From a virus, in IMG/VR virus record IMGVR_UViG_3300020205_000938, positions 1 through 29,320 of that record: 29,320 nt of DNA; one strand, 5' to 3'. Below the pieces are notes generated by a model that had not been told where the DNA came from, did no database searches, and worked only from the letters and a program-made list of their open reading frames with translations. A program made the translations under genes and the position numbers. This document shows, piece after piece, positions 7,327 to 15,987 of the stretch. Numbering within the stretch: position 1 is the first letter of the stretch; each line of letters begins with the position of its first letter.

Positions 7327-7869
7327 ATGGCTACAGTACAAACAATGACGTTAGAAGAAAAACAGAATCTCATAAATCTGTTATCAGTTACCGCTCCTGC
7401 AGAAAGTATAGGATTTGGTGTTAGTATTTTTGACGACAACGGTACATGGATGGGCGGGTACGCTTACAAGACCAGTAATTTGGAAAGTACCGATTCGTCA
7501 ACTGTTATCGGTGGAATCGTACCAGAATATAAAATTCTCGGTATGTATGACTGGGTAGAAAAATGGCCAGATATAGTCTACGCACTATTCGAAGCACGTG
7601 GTGACATATTTCATATAGCAGCCGCAGACAAAGAAGAAGCGAATTTATATAAAAAACTAGGATATTTTTCCAGTGCTGATCTTGTCACACACGAGAGAGT
7701 TATTTTCGCAAAACATGCCTTTGACGACTTTGCTAGAAAATTTTCAGCGAATCCAACGAGGACTATTAATTACGTTAAAGTTGCTCATGCTGAAGCTATG
7801 CCCAGTAAATGGGCTATGGAAACAACCGATGACCTAGGTAATACAACAGTCACCTTGAGGATGAACTAA
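7327..7869 (+). CDS. Hypothetical protein, first gene of the structural/glycan operon
   Basis: The 180-residue protein has an N-terminal part (MTLEEKQNLINLLSV ... GFGVSIFDDNGTWMGGYAYKT) and a C-terminal part with EANLYKKLGYFSSADLVTHERVIFAKH, loosely like the last helix and strand of GNAT acetyltransferases; the match is too weak to claim. A GAGG ribosome site precedes ATG 7327 and a late octamer sits upstream. It is followed one base later by two tandem structural paralogs, so a virion or virion-processing role is plausible. Confidence 0.8.
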   Translation: MATVQTMTLEEKQNLINLLSVTAPAESIGFGVSIFDDNGTWMGGYAYKTSNLESTDSSTVIGGIVPEYKILGMYDWVEKWPDIVYALFEARGDIFHIAAADKEEANLYKKLGYFSSADLVTHERVIFAKHAFDDFARKFSANPTRTINYVKVAHAEAMPSKWAMETTDDLGNTTVTLRMN

Positions 7870-7870
7870 T

Positions 7871-8866
7871 ATGGCACAGTATACTCAAATATTAGCACAA
7901 GAATATAACGACATACAATATAACGTAACCAAGGTACTAGGTGATAAAGGTTATGCGATTGAGCCTGCGTTTGGTTATGGTACTGCCACCGTTAGTACTT
8001 CAGTGATAGCTGGGCAAGAAATTGCTGCCACTGAATGGGACCTGCTGGCCAAAGACATCCGAAGTGCCTATTGGTATCAAAGTTCAACAGACTATGGTGT
8101 GCCGGCCGCTGTCGTCCAGGGTGCTGATATCTTCTGGTCAAACGTAGTTGCTTATCAAAATGCCGGAAATACTATTGTGTCCAATGCTGTTACAAACACC
8201 GTCGGTACCGGGCAGAGGCAGACCCAGCAGACCTTGAGTCAAGATCTGCTCGCTACGGACTGGCCTGCCGTAGTATTAGATACCCCAGTATCTAAAACCT
8301 CTAGTAGAGAGTTTCTCTGGAACAATTCTACACAAATGAGACAGTTTTTTAATGCTGGCGGATTTATTGCTGTAATTTGGAGCGTTACCGGAACTCCAAC
8401 TGTTGGCACGAAGAATTATGCCTATAAAAATGTATTGGAGGCTACCGCACTCACTTTCACTCGAGTTGATTGGATTGGTTTTGGGGGACTAAGTGAGCAG
8501 AGTACCATTGGGGCACAAACACAAACTTATACTTTGACTACTGGAGACACTGTTGATGTTGCAAGTGGGACGGATCCTTACACAGGAGACCTTCCCCATA
8601 AAATATCCAGGGCGGTTACTGTAACTATGAATTGTGCCCTTGCCAAGATAACTTTTACGACTACAATAACCGACGGAGCCACTAGGACCACTAACTCGCC
8701 GCCCAGCGCGGTGCCGGCTCCTAAAATTACAGTAGACGCCAATCAATTGAGTTTTGTATCTACTCCTTATGGAACACAGCCAACATCCGGAGGTAGTCCT
8801 ATTCCGGGAACAGGTCCCGTGAGAACTGCGGGCCCATATCTTTCAGTTAATCAAAATTGGAGTTGA
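7871..8866 (+). CDS. Virion structural protein candidate, tandem paralog A
   Basis: The 331-residue protein begins MAQYTQILAQEYNDIQYNVTKVLGD and contains GYGTATVSTSV, EWDLLAKDIRSAYWYQ and a C-terminus ending in GTQPTSGGSPIPGTGPV. It is Ser/Thr/Gly-rich and beta-rich, without membrane segments. It shares its start, middle and end motifs with the next gene. Genes of this shape in late phage operons are usually fibre or head-decoration proteins, but I cannot assign a specific part. The Ser/Thr-rich character fits a glycosylation target for the neighbouring glycosyltransferases (inference). Confidence 0.8.
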   Translation: MAQYTQILAQEYNDIQYNVTKVLGDKGYAIEPAFGYGTATVSTSVIAGQEIAATEWDLLAKDIRSAYWYQSSTDYGVPAAVVQGADIFWSNVVAYQNAGNTIVSNAVTNTVGTGQRQTQQTLSQDLLATDWPAVVLDTPVSKTSSREFLWNNSTQMRQFFNAGGFIAVIWSVTGTPTVGTKNYAYKNVLEATALTFTRVDWIGFGGLSEQSTIGAQTQTYTLTTGDTVDVASGTDPYTGDLPHKISRAVTVTMNCALAKITFTTTITDGATRTTNSPPSAVPAPKITVDANQLSFVSTPYGTQPTSGGSPIPGTGPVRTAGPYLSVNQNWS

Positions 8867-8881
8867 AATCTTTTATAAATT

Positions 8882-9847
8882 ATGGCACAGTATACTCCAG
8901 TATTAGCCGCCGAGTATAATTCTATACAGCTAGACGTAACCAAAGTACTCGGAGATCGATTCGCAGATACCAGCGCCCGTGCTTGGGGCTACGGAGCCGC
9001 GACCAGCAGTACTTCAGTGGTTGTAGGACAGCGGATCACTGCCTCAGAGTGGGGACTACTTGCTCAAGACGTGCGTAGTGCGTATTGGTACCAAACCGGA
9101 GGAGATTACGGGGTTCCTGCTAATGTTGTTCAGGGAAATAAAGTTTTTTGGGCGAATGTAGTGGCATATCAAAATGCCGCATCTACGATTGTAAGTAATG
9201 CTGGTTCGACAACAGTCGGAGCCAGCAACCGAACGACACAAGCATATACAGATAGAACACTAGCTGTCTGGACTACTTATGGTATCTATCGTCTTTCAAG
9301 GAAATATCAATTCACTGATGCTGCACAAATGAGATATTTTTTTAATAGTGGTGGTTCTGTAATATGTAACTTCTCTCGTGGGGGCATGTCAGTGTTTGCC
9401 GGAACTAAAGATTACGCTTATGTAGTAATGTTTGCCGCGGCTACTCAATCTTTTGACAGAGCCAGATGGATCACAGCCGGAGGGCTTTCGGGACTATCTG
9501 GCGGACAATATACTGTAACAGTAACAACTGGAGATAATATCCCACTTGACGCATATACAGATATTGTTCCCCATAAAATATCGGTTACAGTAGTTTACAC
9601 TTTAAATACTTCCAGCGCAGAACTACTTATAGATATCACCATTAACGATGAAGCCACTCTTACTACTGACGGAGTTACAGCGGCTCCATTTATTGGAGTC
9701 ATAACAGTGGCAGAATGTCGGGCGTTACATGCAACTGGGACACAGCCAGCTTCTGGCGGAAGTCCTATTCCCGGAACAGTTCCAGTAAATGTCGATCCGC
9801 CAACAATAACTGGAAACGGGCCAGCAGGCACCGACGATTGGTATTGA
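8882..9847 (+). CDS. Virion structural protein candidate, tandem paralog B
   Basis: The 321-residue protein begins MAQYTPVLAAEYNSIQLDVTKVLGD and repeats the landmarks of its neighbour: GYGAATSSTSVVVGQ, EWGLLAQDVRSAYWYQ, FWANVVAYQNA and GTQPASGGSPIPGT. It is clearly a tandem duplicate that has diverged most in the central region. The spacing after paralog A is 15 bp. Function is unproven; a paired fibre or decoration protein is likely. Confidence 0.8.
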   Translation: MAQYTPVLAAEYNSIQLDVTKVLGDRFADTSARAWGYGAATSSTSVVVGQRITASEWGLLAQDVRSAYWYQTGGDYGVPANVVQGNKVFWANVVAYQNAASTIVSNAGSTTVGASNRTTQAYTDRTLAVWTTYGIYRLSRKYQFTDAAQMRYFFNSGGSVICNFSRGGMSVFAGTKDYAYVVMFAAATQSFDRARWITAGGLSGLSGGQYTVTVTTGDNIPLDAYTDIVPHKISVTVVYTLNTSSAELLIDITINDEATLTTDGVTAAPFIGVITVAECRALHATGTQPASGGSPIPGTVPVNVDPPTITGNGPAGTDDWY

Positions 9848-9857
9848 TAGGACATCG

Positions 9858-10184
9858 ATGGATAATACTTTAGAGTTTGCTGACTATCAAAAAACGCATG
9901 CCAATCAACGGCAAATTGCTCGACAGAAGTTTCAAGACCAGTGTGTACTAGCGCATGGCGGTGGACTATTTCAAATCACAGCAGAACTTCTAGCTGTTGT
10001 TAGTTCTATCAAAGAACCCGGTCAATGGTTACTGGATATGAACTCGATACCTATTTGGATCAACGATGTTGACTCTTTTTATCAACAAGCGTATAATATC
10101 TATTATACAGCCTTGAACGATTACGGTAATACTTATAATCAATTAAAAACTCAACGGTCTGTTAAAACTTTAATAGGCCTATGA
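9858..10184 (+). CDS. Hypothetical protein between structural and glycosyltransferase genes
   Basis: The 108-residue protein is mostly helical (QKTHANQRQIARQKFQDQCV) with an aromatic C-terminal part (WLLDMNSIPIWINDVDSFYQQ). I recognise no family. It starts 10 bp after paralog B and ends with a 4-nt overlap with the first glycosyltransferase, so it belongs to the same operon and may chaperone or attach to the structural pair. Confidence 0.72.
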   Translation: MDNTLEFADYQKTHANQRQIARQKFQDQCVLAHGGGLFQITAELLAVVSSIKEPGQWLLDMNSIPIWINDVDSFYQQAYNIYYTALNDYGNTYNQLKTQRSVKTLIGL

Positions 10185-10984
10185 CCCAGGGATTCTTATT
10201 GTTTGCTCATGACAACGAGCAAGTACACTATAGCCTTCTAGCCGTTTGGCAAGCTAGGAGGATTCAACATTGGCTAGGCAAATCTACCAGCATCGTAACA
10301 GATCAAACATCTCTAGATAATCTAAAGTCCTACGGTATCGATGCCTATACTGAATTTGATCACGTTATACTTTCTACAGCAGACACTGACCAACAAAAGT
10401 CTTATTCAGGAAACACATTAACATTTAAAAATGTTGATCGATGCTCGGCTTGGGAGTTAACTCCCTACGATGAAACGCTTGTCATAGATACTGACATAGC
10501 CGTACAGTCCGATAGGTTAAACCTAGTATGGAACAGTCAAGAAGATTACTTAATCTGTTCGCACTCTAAAGATGTGTTTGGAAGATCCTTTCCTAGCTTT
10601 GACTATGTCAATGACTACGGCGGGATAAAATTCCAATGGGCTACCCTATTCTATTTTAAAAAGAACCAGAGATCAAAAATATTCTTTGATCTCTGTCAAC
10701 AGATCAAATCAAATTACAAAGACTATATTAAAGAATATGGACTTAAAGATAGGTATCTACGCAACGATCACGTCTGGAGTATTGCTGTACATCAGTTAGG
10801 AGCAGTAGCCATTCCTGTCAATCTTTGGTTTATCACAGACGCAGATCAAATAATAAAAATGACTGATGATACTGTTGTAGTATCTACTACAGATCGTGTA
10901 GCAAAGATACACGGACAGGATGTACATCTGATGAATAAGTTTAATTTGATCACTCACGTTAAAAAGGAAATGGGCTATGACTAA
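10181..10984 (+). CDS. GT-A-fold glycosyltransferase (pair 1, member A)
   Basis: The 267-residue protein has a nucleotide-sugar fold start (GFLLFAHDNEQVHYSLLAVW) and a metal-binding DxD motif D103-T-D105 in TPYDETLVIDTDIAV. Later FYFKKNQRSKIFFDL and NDHVWSIAVHQLG resemble acceptor-side regions of GT8-like enzymes. It would transfer a sugar from a nucleotide donor to an acceptor not identified here. The next gene is a paralog with the same SPYDET/TPYDET-D-x-D block. Start overlaps the preceding stop (ATGA). Family placement as GT8-like is inference. Confidence 0.75.
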   Translation: MTQGFLLFAHDNEQVHYSLLAVWQARRIQHWLGKSTSIVTDQTSLDNLKSYGIDAYTEFDHVILSTADTDQQKSYSGNTLTFKNVDRCSAWELTPYDETLVIDTDIAVQSDRLNLVWNSQEDYLICSHSKDVFGRSFPSFDYVNDYGGIKFQWATLFYFKKNQRSKIFFDLCQQIKSNYKDYIKEYGLKDRYLRNDHVWSIAVHQLGAVAIPVNLWFITDADQIIKMTDDTVVVSTTDRVAKIHGQDVHLMNKFNLITHVKKEMGYD

Positions 10985-11744
10985 AGGTTATATCATTGTT
11001 GCCCAAGGATCTTATGTCAACATGGCAGAACTTCTAGCACGTAGTATCAAAGCAACACAGAGTACTGTTAATAATGTTAGCCTAATCACTGACAGCACAG
11101 GAAGCAACATATTCGATCGAGTAATTCCCATAGATAATCAAAATGATTATATGTTGAATAGGACTAAAATTTACGATCTATCTCCTTACGATGAAACTGT
11201 CATGCTCGATGCTGACATGCTGTTCTTTAATGATGTTAGTCATTGGTGGGATCACTTACATCGTTTTCCCCTGTTGATCACTAATCGTGTAAAAACATTT
11301 AGAGGTGACTGGGCCACTGCTCCTTATAGAAATACATTTATAAAGAACGATCTAACCAATTGCTACAGCGCATTTACATATTTTAAGAAAGATCCGTTGG
11401 CCAAAGAGTTCTTTGATCTTTTAAAAATCATCATAGCCCATTGGGATCAATGGGCTTACAGATATGCGGCCGTTCATAGACAAACGTGGCCCAGCATTGA
11501 TCTGGCTATGGCCATAGCTGTTAAAGCTCTAGCATTAGAAGGACAAGTGTTTACCTCTTTGGACTATCCAACATTTACACATATGAAATCAGAATGTCAA
11601 GGATTTGGTAAAGGAACAGACTGGATTGATTACCTTGCTCGCAATATCAAGCCAGGGGAACTAAAATTAGGTAATTACAAACAAACCGGCATCTTACATT
11701 ATGTAGACAAGGACATGGTTAATGAACTATCAAGAATATTTTAA
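10977..11744 (+). CDS. GT-A-fold glycosyltransferase (pair 1, member B)
   Basis: The 255-residue enzyme begins MTKGYIIVAQGSYVNMAELLARSI and carries the DxD motif D78-A-D80 in LSPYDETVMLDADMLFF. A second conserved block, NCYSAFTYFKKDPLAKEFFDL, aligns with FYFKKN of its neighbour. HMKSECQGFGKG and a final ILHYVDKD resemble GT8 C-termini. It overlaps the upstream gene by 8 nt and the downstream gene by 23 nt. Divergent duplicates in tandem suggest two linkages in one glycan. Confidence 0.77.
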   Translation: MTKGYIIVAQGSYVNMAELLARSIKATQSTVNNVSLITDSTGSNIFDRVIPIDNQNDYMLNRTKIYDLSPYDETVMLDADMLFFNDVSHWWDHLHRFPLLITNRVKTFRGDWATAPYRNTFIKNDLTNCYSAFTYFKKDPLAKEFFDLLKIIIAHWDQWAYRYAAVHRQTWPSIDLAMAIAVKALALEGQVFTSLDYPTFTHMKSECQGFGKGTDWIDYLARNIKPGELKLGNYKQTGILHYVDKDMVNELSRIF

Positions 11745-12792
11745 AATCAAACTATCTGAAATAGAATTAGGAAACTTTGAATCAGGATACTGGAAAAAGG
11801 AAGACTTTTGCGTAGTTGATCAAGCATTGGCCAAGAAAGCCGCTCCTAAACAGATTACAAGATCTTTACCCAGTAGATTTTCTCTTGCGGAAATTGACTG
11901 CGTCTTTATCAGCTATGACGAACCCAATGCTGATCGCAACTGGGCAGACTTGTTAACCAAAGCACCTTGGGCTAAACGTGTACACGGAGTCAAAGGCAGC
12001 GATGCCGCACACAAGGCAGCGGCACAATTGAGCGATACTGAAAGATTCATTACCGTAGATGGTGACAACATTGTGAATCCAAAATTCTTTAACATAGCGT
12101 TAGACTTTAATGCCAAACCGGGTCTAAGAGATAAACAGCTTTCTTGGTGTGGGAAAAACTACATTAACAATCTAGTCTACGGCAACGGAGGACTTAAATG
12201 TTGGACTAAGGAATATGTTGAGTCAATGAGGACGCACGAAGCTTCGCTTGGAGAACAGGCGCAGGTAGACTTCTGTTGGAGTAATCGATATAAACAAATG
12301 GCTAACCTACATTCAGTAAGCTATGTGAATGCTAGTCCGTTACAGGCTTGGAGAGCAGGCTTCCGAGAAGGTGTCAAGATGACCCTAGACTATGGAAGCA
12401 AGCAAGAGCTGATTGATGCCAAACTCCAGATCGAGGGTAGAAACTTTAAAAGATTATTAGTATGGACCAGTGTAGGCAGTGATGTGGAGAATGGACTATG
12501 GGCGATCTACGGAGCAAGGTTGGGTGCCTATATGACTAACTGTACAGATTGGGATTGGACACAGGTAAAAGACTTTGACTATCTCAACGAATTGTTTAAC
12601 GAAAAATCTTCAGTAGATCTTATGAAGGAAATCAATAGTCTAGGAGATGAACTTAGTTTGCGATTTAATCTTCCTATGACCTTTCTAAATCCCGAACAGA
12701 GCAAGTTCTTTAAGGCCGCGTGGAGCAATCCTCCTAGATTTGATAGCATGACGGCAGAGTTAGATGTTAATTGGGATAGCATGGAACTATGA
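11722..12792 (+). CDS. Glycosyltransferase-like protein (pair 2, member A)
   Basis: The 356-residue protein carries CVFISYDEPNADRNW at about residues 60-74, then AKRVHGVKGSDAAHKAAA and FITVDGDNIVNP with a DxD-like D113-G-D115. These landmarks recur in the next gene and are typical of phage-encoded GT-A-like proteins whose substrates are unknown. A second half (residues 210-356) has no named domain: FKRLLVWTSVGSDVENGLW and a helical C-terminus. The start ATG 11722 overlaps the previous gene by 23 nt. Confidence 0.75.
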   Translation: MNYQEYFKIKLSEIELGNFESGYWKKEDFCVVDQALAKKAAPKQITRSLPSRFSLAEIDCVFISYDEPNADRNWADLLTKAPWAKRVHGVKGSDAAHKAAAQLSDTERFITVDGDNIVNPKFFNIALDFNAKPGLRDKQLSWCGKNYINNLVYGNGGLKCWTKEYVESMRTHEASLGEQAQVDFCWSNRYKQMANLHSVSYVNASPLQAWRAGFREGVKMTLDYGSKQELIDAKLQIEGRNFKRLLVWTSVGSDVENGLWAIYGARLGAYMTNCTDWDWTQVKDFDYLNELFNEKSSVDLMKEINSLGDELSLRFNLPMTFLNPEQSKFFKAAWSNPPRFDSMTAELDVNWDSMEL

Positions 12793-13664
12793 CGCCTATT
12801 TTTAACAAGGACCTGCCTGATGTGTTTGATCCTTTAGGTTATACTGTACAGCCTGAAGATATGGGATACGAACTAGTTTGGTATTTAGATCTTAAGTTCT
12901 TTCCGGACAAATGTCGAGTGTGGCACATTAATACAGTAGACGATCCTGTACGGATCAAACGTATGGGATTTGTTAAACCCAACTTGCCGGAAGACCTTGA
13001 CGTTGTGTTTATCAGCTATGATGAACCTAATGCACAATACAACTGGGAACACTTATTAAAGATATGCCCTAGAGCTAAACGAGTTATGGGAGTTAAAGGA
13101 ATATATCAAGCACATCAAGCGGCGTCTTATATCGCTAAGACTGATATGTTTTATGTTGTTGATGGAGACAGTTGGATAACTGATTTTAACTTTGATTTTA
13201 TTCCAAGCATATTTGATAGGAACTACATACACATTTTTAAATCAGTTAATCCTGTTAATGGACTAGAATATGGTAATGGTGCTGTTAAACTTATTCCTAG
13301 AAATGCATTTACCGAAGTAGAAGGAATCGATGTGACTACTTCATTAGGACAAATAAAATTAGTAGATCGAATAGTGTGCGAAACAAGATTTAACAACAGC
13401 GAATTTAATGCGTGGCGAAGTGCGTTTAGAGAATGTGTTAAGCTATCCAGTAGTGTCATTAACAATCAAGATACAGCAGAGACTTTGTTTAGATTAAAAG
13501 TTTGGTGCTCTAAAGGAATAGACAAACCCTTTGGTAACTATGTTGTTAGAGGAGCACAAGACGGAAAGGCATATGGAGATGCTAATAGAACTAACAACCA
13601 AGCATTAAAAATGATTAACGATTTTAAATGGTTATATGACAGATTCAAATTACATTATCAATAA
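12789..13664 (+). CDS. Glycosyltransferase-like protein (pair 2, member B)
   Basis: The 291-residue protein shares DVVFISYDEPNAQYNW, AKRVMGVKGIYQAHQAA and FYVVDGDSWITD (D125-G-D127) with its neighbour, as well as an NAWRSAFRECVKL segment matching QAWRAGFREGVKM. It is the shorter copy, with a different N-terminus (residues 1-65). It overlaps the previous stop by 4 nt (ATGA) and the next gene by 29 nt. It probably uses the same type of nucleotide donor, but neither donor nor acceptor can be read from sequence. Confidence 0.75.
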   Translation: MTPIFNKDLPDVFDPLGYTVQPEDMGYELVWYLDLKFFPDKCRVWHINTVDDPVRIKRMGFVKPNLPEDLDVVFISYDEPNAQYNWEHLLKICPRAKRVMGVKGIYQAHQAASYIAKTDMFYVVDGDSWITDFNFDFIPSIFDRNYIHIFKSVNPVNGLEYGNGAVKLIPRNAFTEVEGIDVTTSLGQIKLVDRIVCETRFNNSEFNAWRSAFRECVKLSSSVINNQDTAETLFRLKVWCSKGIDKPFGNYVVRGAQDGKAYGDANRTNNQALKMINDFKWLYDRFKLHYQ

Positions 13665-14196
13665 AGATTCATTTAGTAGTGGTCAAATAGGCAGTAAGAT
13701 CTGGCTATGCGAGGAACTAGAAAAGCTAGGTTGGTCTAGCAATTTAACCTATGTCTATGCAGGATGGTATGGCATTACGTCATTCCTGTTGTTGAGTAGA
13801 GGTAAGTTTCAAGTTGATCAAATACAGAGTTTTGATATTGATCCCAGCTGTGAATCAATTGCCGATATGATCAATGAAAACTGGGTCTGGCAAGAATGGA
13901 AGTTCAAAGCATATACCTTAGACTGTAACGGGCATGTAAGAGGGGGACCGGACCTAATCATTAATACCAGCACCGAACACTTTGATAGTCTGGATTGGTT
14001 TGACAATATTCCCAAAGGTACTAGGGTAATACTCCAGGGCAACAACATGCCGCACGACGATCATCACGTCCACTCTACATCGTTGGAAGAATTTAAAAAA
14101 CTGTATCCGTTAACAGAGTATGCCTATGAGGGCTCAAAAGAATTTGTTTATCCCAATTGGAGATTTACTAGATTCATGACAATAGGAATTGTTTAA
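13636..14196 (+). CDS. Class I SAM-dependent methyltransferase-like protein
   Basis: The 186-residue protein has TYVYAGWYGITSFLLLSR in the motif I position, IQSFDIDPSCESIADMI as the acidic loop of a Rossmann methyltransferase, then DLIINTSTEHFDSLDWFDNIPKGTRVILQGNNMP as motifs IV-V. The glycine loop is degenerate (AGWYG). It overlaps the upstream gene by 29 nt, so the true start may be later. It probably methylates a small molecule or a sugar in the glycan pathway, but the substrate is unknown. Confidence 0.6.
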   Translation: MTDSNYIINKDSFSSGQIGSKIWLCEELEKLGWSSNLTYVYAGWYGITSFLLLSRGKFQVDQIQSFDIDPSCESIADMINENWVWQEWKFKAYTLDCNGHVRGGPDLIINTSTEHFDSLDWFDNIPKGTRVILQGNNMPHDDHHVHSTSLEEFKKLYPLTEYAYEGSKEFVYPNWRFTRFMTIGIV

Positions 14197-14203
14197 AAAG
14201 ATT

Positions 14204-14977
14204 ATGATCAACCCAATAAATTACAAAGCATTTTACGATAGGTTTATGTCCACACAAAGAGGACAGCAGATAAAGGAAGAATACGACATAGTGTATTCAG
14301 AACCTAATCTATTAAAGTACTATCAGCGCACAGGCCACAATATTCTAGGAGTAGCCCAATGGGAGTTATTCGGAACCACACCTCGTGAAATTTCTGGTAA
14401 TCGAGACTTAACAAATTTACGTGTTGAACGTGAGGACAAGAGGCTAACAAGTTTTAGTATTACTCCATTTTATTACTTAGAATATCTTGAAGAATGTAAT
14501 CCAACAACGATAGCTGATGTAGGATGCGGATGGAATATCTTTAAAAAGTACATACCTTCTATTATAGGTTGGGATCCAAACGGTGAATGGGCCGATCATA
14601 GGCAAAAATACAGTGAAGAATTTAGAAAAGACTACAAAGAAAAGTTTGATTGTGCTTTTAGTATAAATGCAGTTTGGGCGTCAACGTGGGCTGATATTAA
14701 AACTAGTGTTGATGAATTTTTAACTATCGTTCGACCTGGTGGAAGAATTTTCTTATCATTCCCGGCAGGATGGTTATATCACAACACCTCGTATCAATGG
14801 TATCTCGATAACGGATTAACGCTCGGTAATCCTGATGAAATTTCAAAATGGGTATATAACGAAATATTATCTCTGGGACAAACAATACTGGTATTTGATA
14901 GTAATATTAGCCTAAACAATTCCTTTTTGTCTCACGACGGGGATCTAAGAATTGTCATCGAAAAGAGATATTATTAA
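14204..14977 (+). CDS. SAM-dependent methyltransferase
   Basis: The frame is open from TTG 14189 (262 residues) but I prefer ATG 14204 (257 residues). Neither start has a strong ribosome site. Motif I is clear: TIADVGCGWNIFKKYIPSIIGWDPNGEW, with DVGCG and an acidic loop, then FDCAFSINAVWAS and IVRPGGRIFLSFPAG at motifs IV-VI. This is a class I fold. It ends the operon, and its stop overlaps by 4 nt the stop of the converging gene at 14974. With the upstream methyltransferase it could finish sugar methylation. Confidence 0.8.
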   Translation: MINPINYKAFYDRFMSTQRGQQIKEEYDIVYSEPNLLKYYQRTGHNILGVAQWELFGTTPREISGNRDLTNLRVEREDKRLTSFSITPFYYLEYLEECNPTTIADVGCGWNIFKKYIPSIIGWDPNGEWADHRQKYSEEFRKDYKEKFDCAFSINAVWASTWADIKTSVDEFLTIVRPGGRIFLSFPAGWLYHNTSYQWYLDNGLTLGNPDEISKWVYNEILSLGQTILVFDSNISLNNSFLSHDGDLRIVIEKRYY

Positions 14978-15192
14978 GAATTTCCTGTAGACAGGCCATT
15001 TAATTCTGGATATAACATTGTACTTTTTAAGTTGCCAAATTCAACAATTAAATTTTGACTGTTAGGTTTAGTGTATTGGCTTGTAAGGGTATAACAAAAC
15101 GCCTGAGGAATATAGAACGGCTTAATATGTTTTCCGTCAGTTGTTTTAATTACCACATTAAGTCCAAACAAAGATCTTTCTTCTTGGTTCAT
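14974..15192 (-). CDS. Small hypothetical protein
   Basis: The start chosen is ATG 15192, which overlaps the upstream stop in ATGA; the frame also reads on to 15240 inside the neighbour. The 72-residue product (MNQEERSLFGLNVVIKT...) looks like a small beta-barrel: KTTDGKHIKPFYI, NLIVEFGNLK. No family is recognised. It is coupled to the gene upstream. Confidence 0.7.
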   Translation of the reverse strand: MNQEERSLFGLNVVIKTTDGKHIKPFYIPQAFCYTLTSQYTKPNSQNLIVEFGNLKSTMLYPELNGLSTGNS

Positions 15193-15917
15193 TTTAAAGA
15201 CTCCCATTTTGATACTGCATCTATTTTCCATTGTTGACAAGTTGATTCTTCTACTTCTAAGAAATACTTTAGAAATATTGGTAAGCTATAAATTGAATCA
15301 TCAATTGTTTTAACTATATCCTGATCCCATCGTCTAGTTTGCCTAACAAAGTAAAACCCTTCATTGTCTCTTAGGGTGTTACCAATTAGCACGGCCGGTA
15401 CCAGGCCATCCCCTATATCTTTAGCCGCTAACATTAACTGATAGTAGTTTTCTGTTAATTGAGTGAGATGGGTTAACAAATTTAGTTTTTCTGGGTCATA
15501 ATGATTAAAATTACAGAATCCCATAGAGCTACCAGGTCGTACCATGTGGTGGTACTCCCACTCTTCTCCTTTGAAATCAATTTTGTCAATTGATAAAGGA
15601 ACATCTATCCTAAATGCGTTTGACGTCGATGCTTTAATATATAACTCTCGATATTTTTGCCAGCTTTCTATATCGTACCCTCGATAAAGCCCAAAAGTGT
15701 GTCCTTGTCTGAAATCAGTAAACTCTATTTCTACGTCTAATCCTGATTTAGAAATTTTGTACATTCCATTATCTGTCCATTCTATAGCTATATCTTTTTC
15801 TGGGGATATTAATATATCAGGGTCTTGAGAATCGTCGTAATCCCACTTATTCTCCCACTCGCTGTATTTTTCTTTTAGTTTTTCAACTAAATCAAGTTCG
15901 TAATTATATAGACTCAT
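15189..15917 (-). CDS. Hypothetical protein
   Basis: The 242-residue protein begins MSLYNYELDLVEKLKEKYSEW and has a beta-rich first half (DVEIEFTDFRQGHTFGLYRGYDIESWQKY) followed by a helical C-terminal half (LLTHLTQLTENYYQLMLAAKDIGDGLV). I recognise no family. An AATAAATA octamer lies 22 nt before its ATG. It sits minus-strand between two large plus-strand operons with a divergent radical SAM gene. Confidence 0.75.
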   Translation of the reverse strand: MSLYNYELDLVEKLKEKYSEWENKWDYDDSQDPDILISPEKDIAIEWTDNGMYKISKSGLDVEIEFTDFRQGHTFGLYRGYDIESWQKYRELYIKASTSNAFRIDVPLSIDKIDFKGEEWEYHHMVRPGSSMGFCNFNHYDPEKLNLLTHLTQLTENYYQLMLAAKDIGDGLVPAVLIGNTLRDNEGFYFVRQTRRWDQDIVKTIDDSIYSLPIFLKYFLEVEESTCQQWKIDAVSKWESLK

Positions 15918-15938
15918 TCTGTGTTCCTCTCATAGCAG

Positions 15939-15946
15939 TATTTATT
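15939..15946 (-). promoter_or_regulatory. Late promoter octamer AATAAATA
   Basis: Seven of eight bases match TATAAATA. It ends 21 nt before ATG 15917, leaving room for a leader; upstream of the start a GAGG-like GAGGAA stretch may bind ribosomes. Confidence 0.6.
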
Positions 15947-15975
15947 CAAGATACTTAACAGTAGTAATATAGGTA

Positions 15976-15983
15976 CTTAAATA
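15976..15983 (+). promoter_or_regulatory. Late promoter-like octamer CTTAAATA
   Basis: The octamer shares TAAATA with the late consensus and ends 4 nt before ATG 15988. No ribosome-binding site is present. Confidence 0.6.
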
Positions 15984-15987
15984 CACT

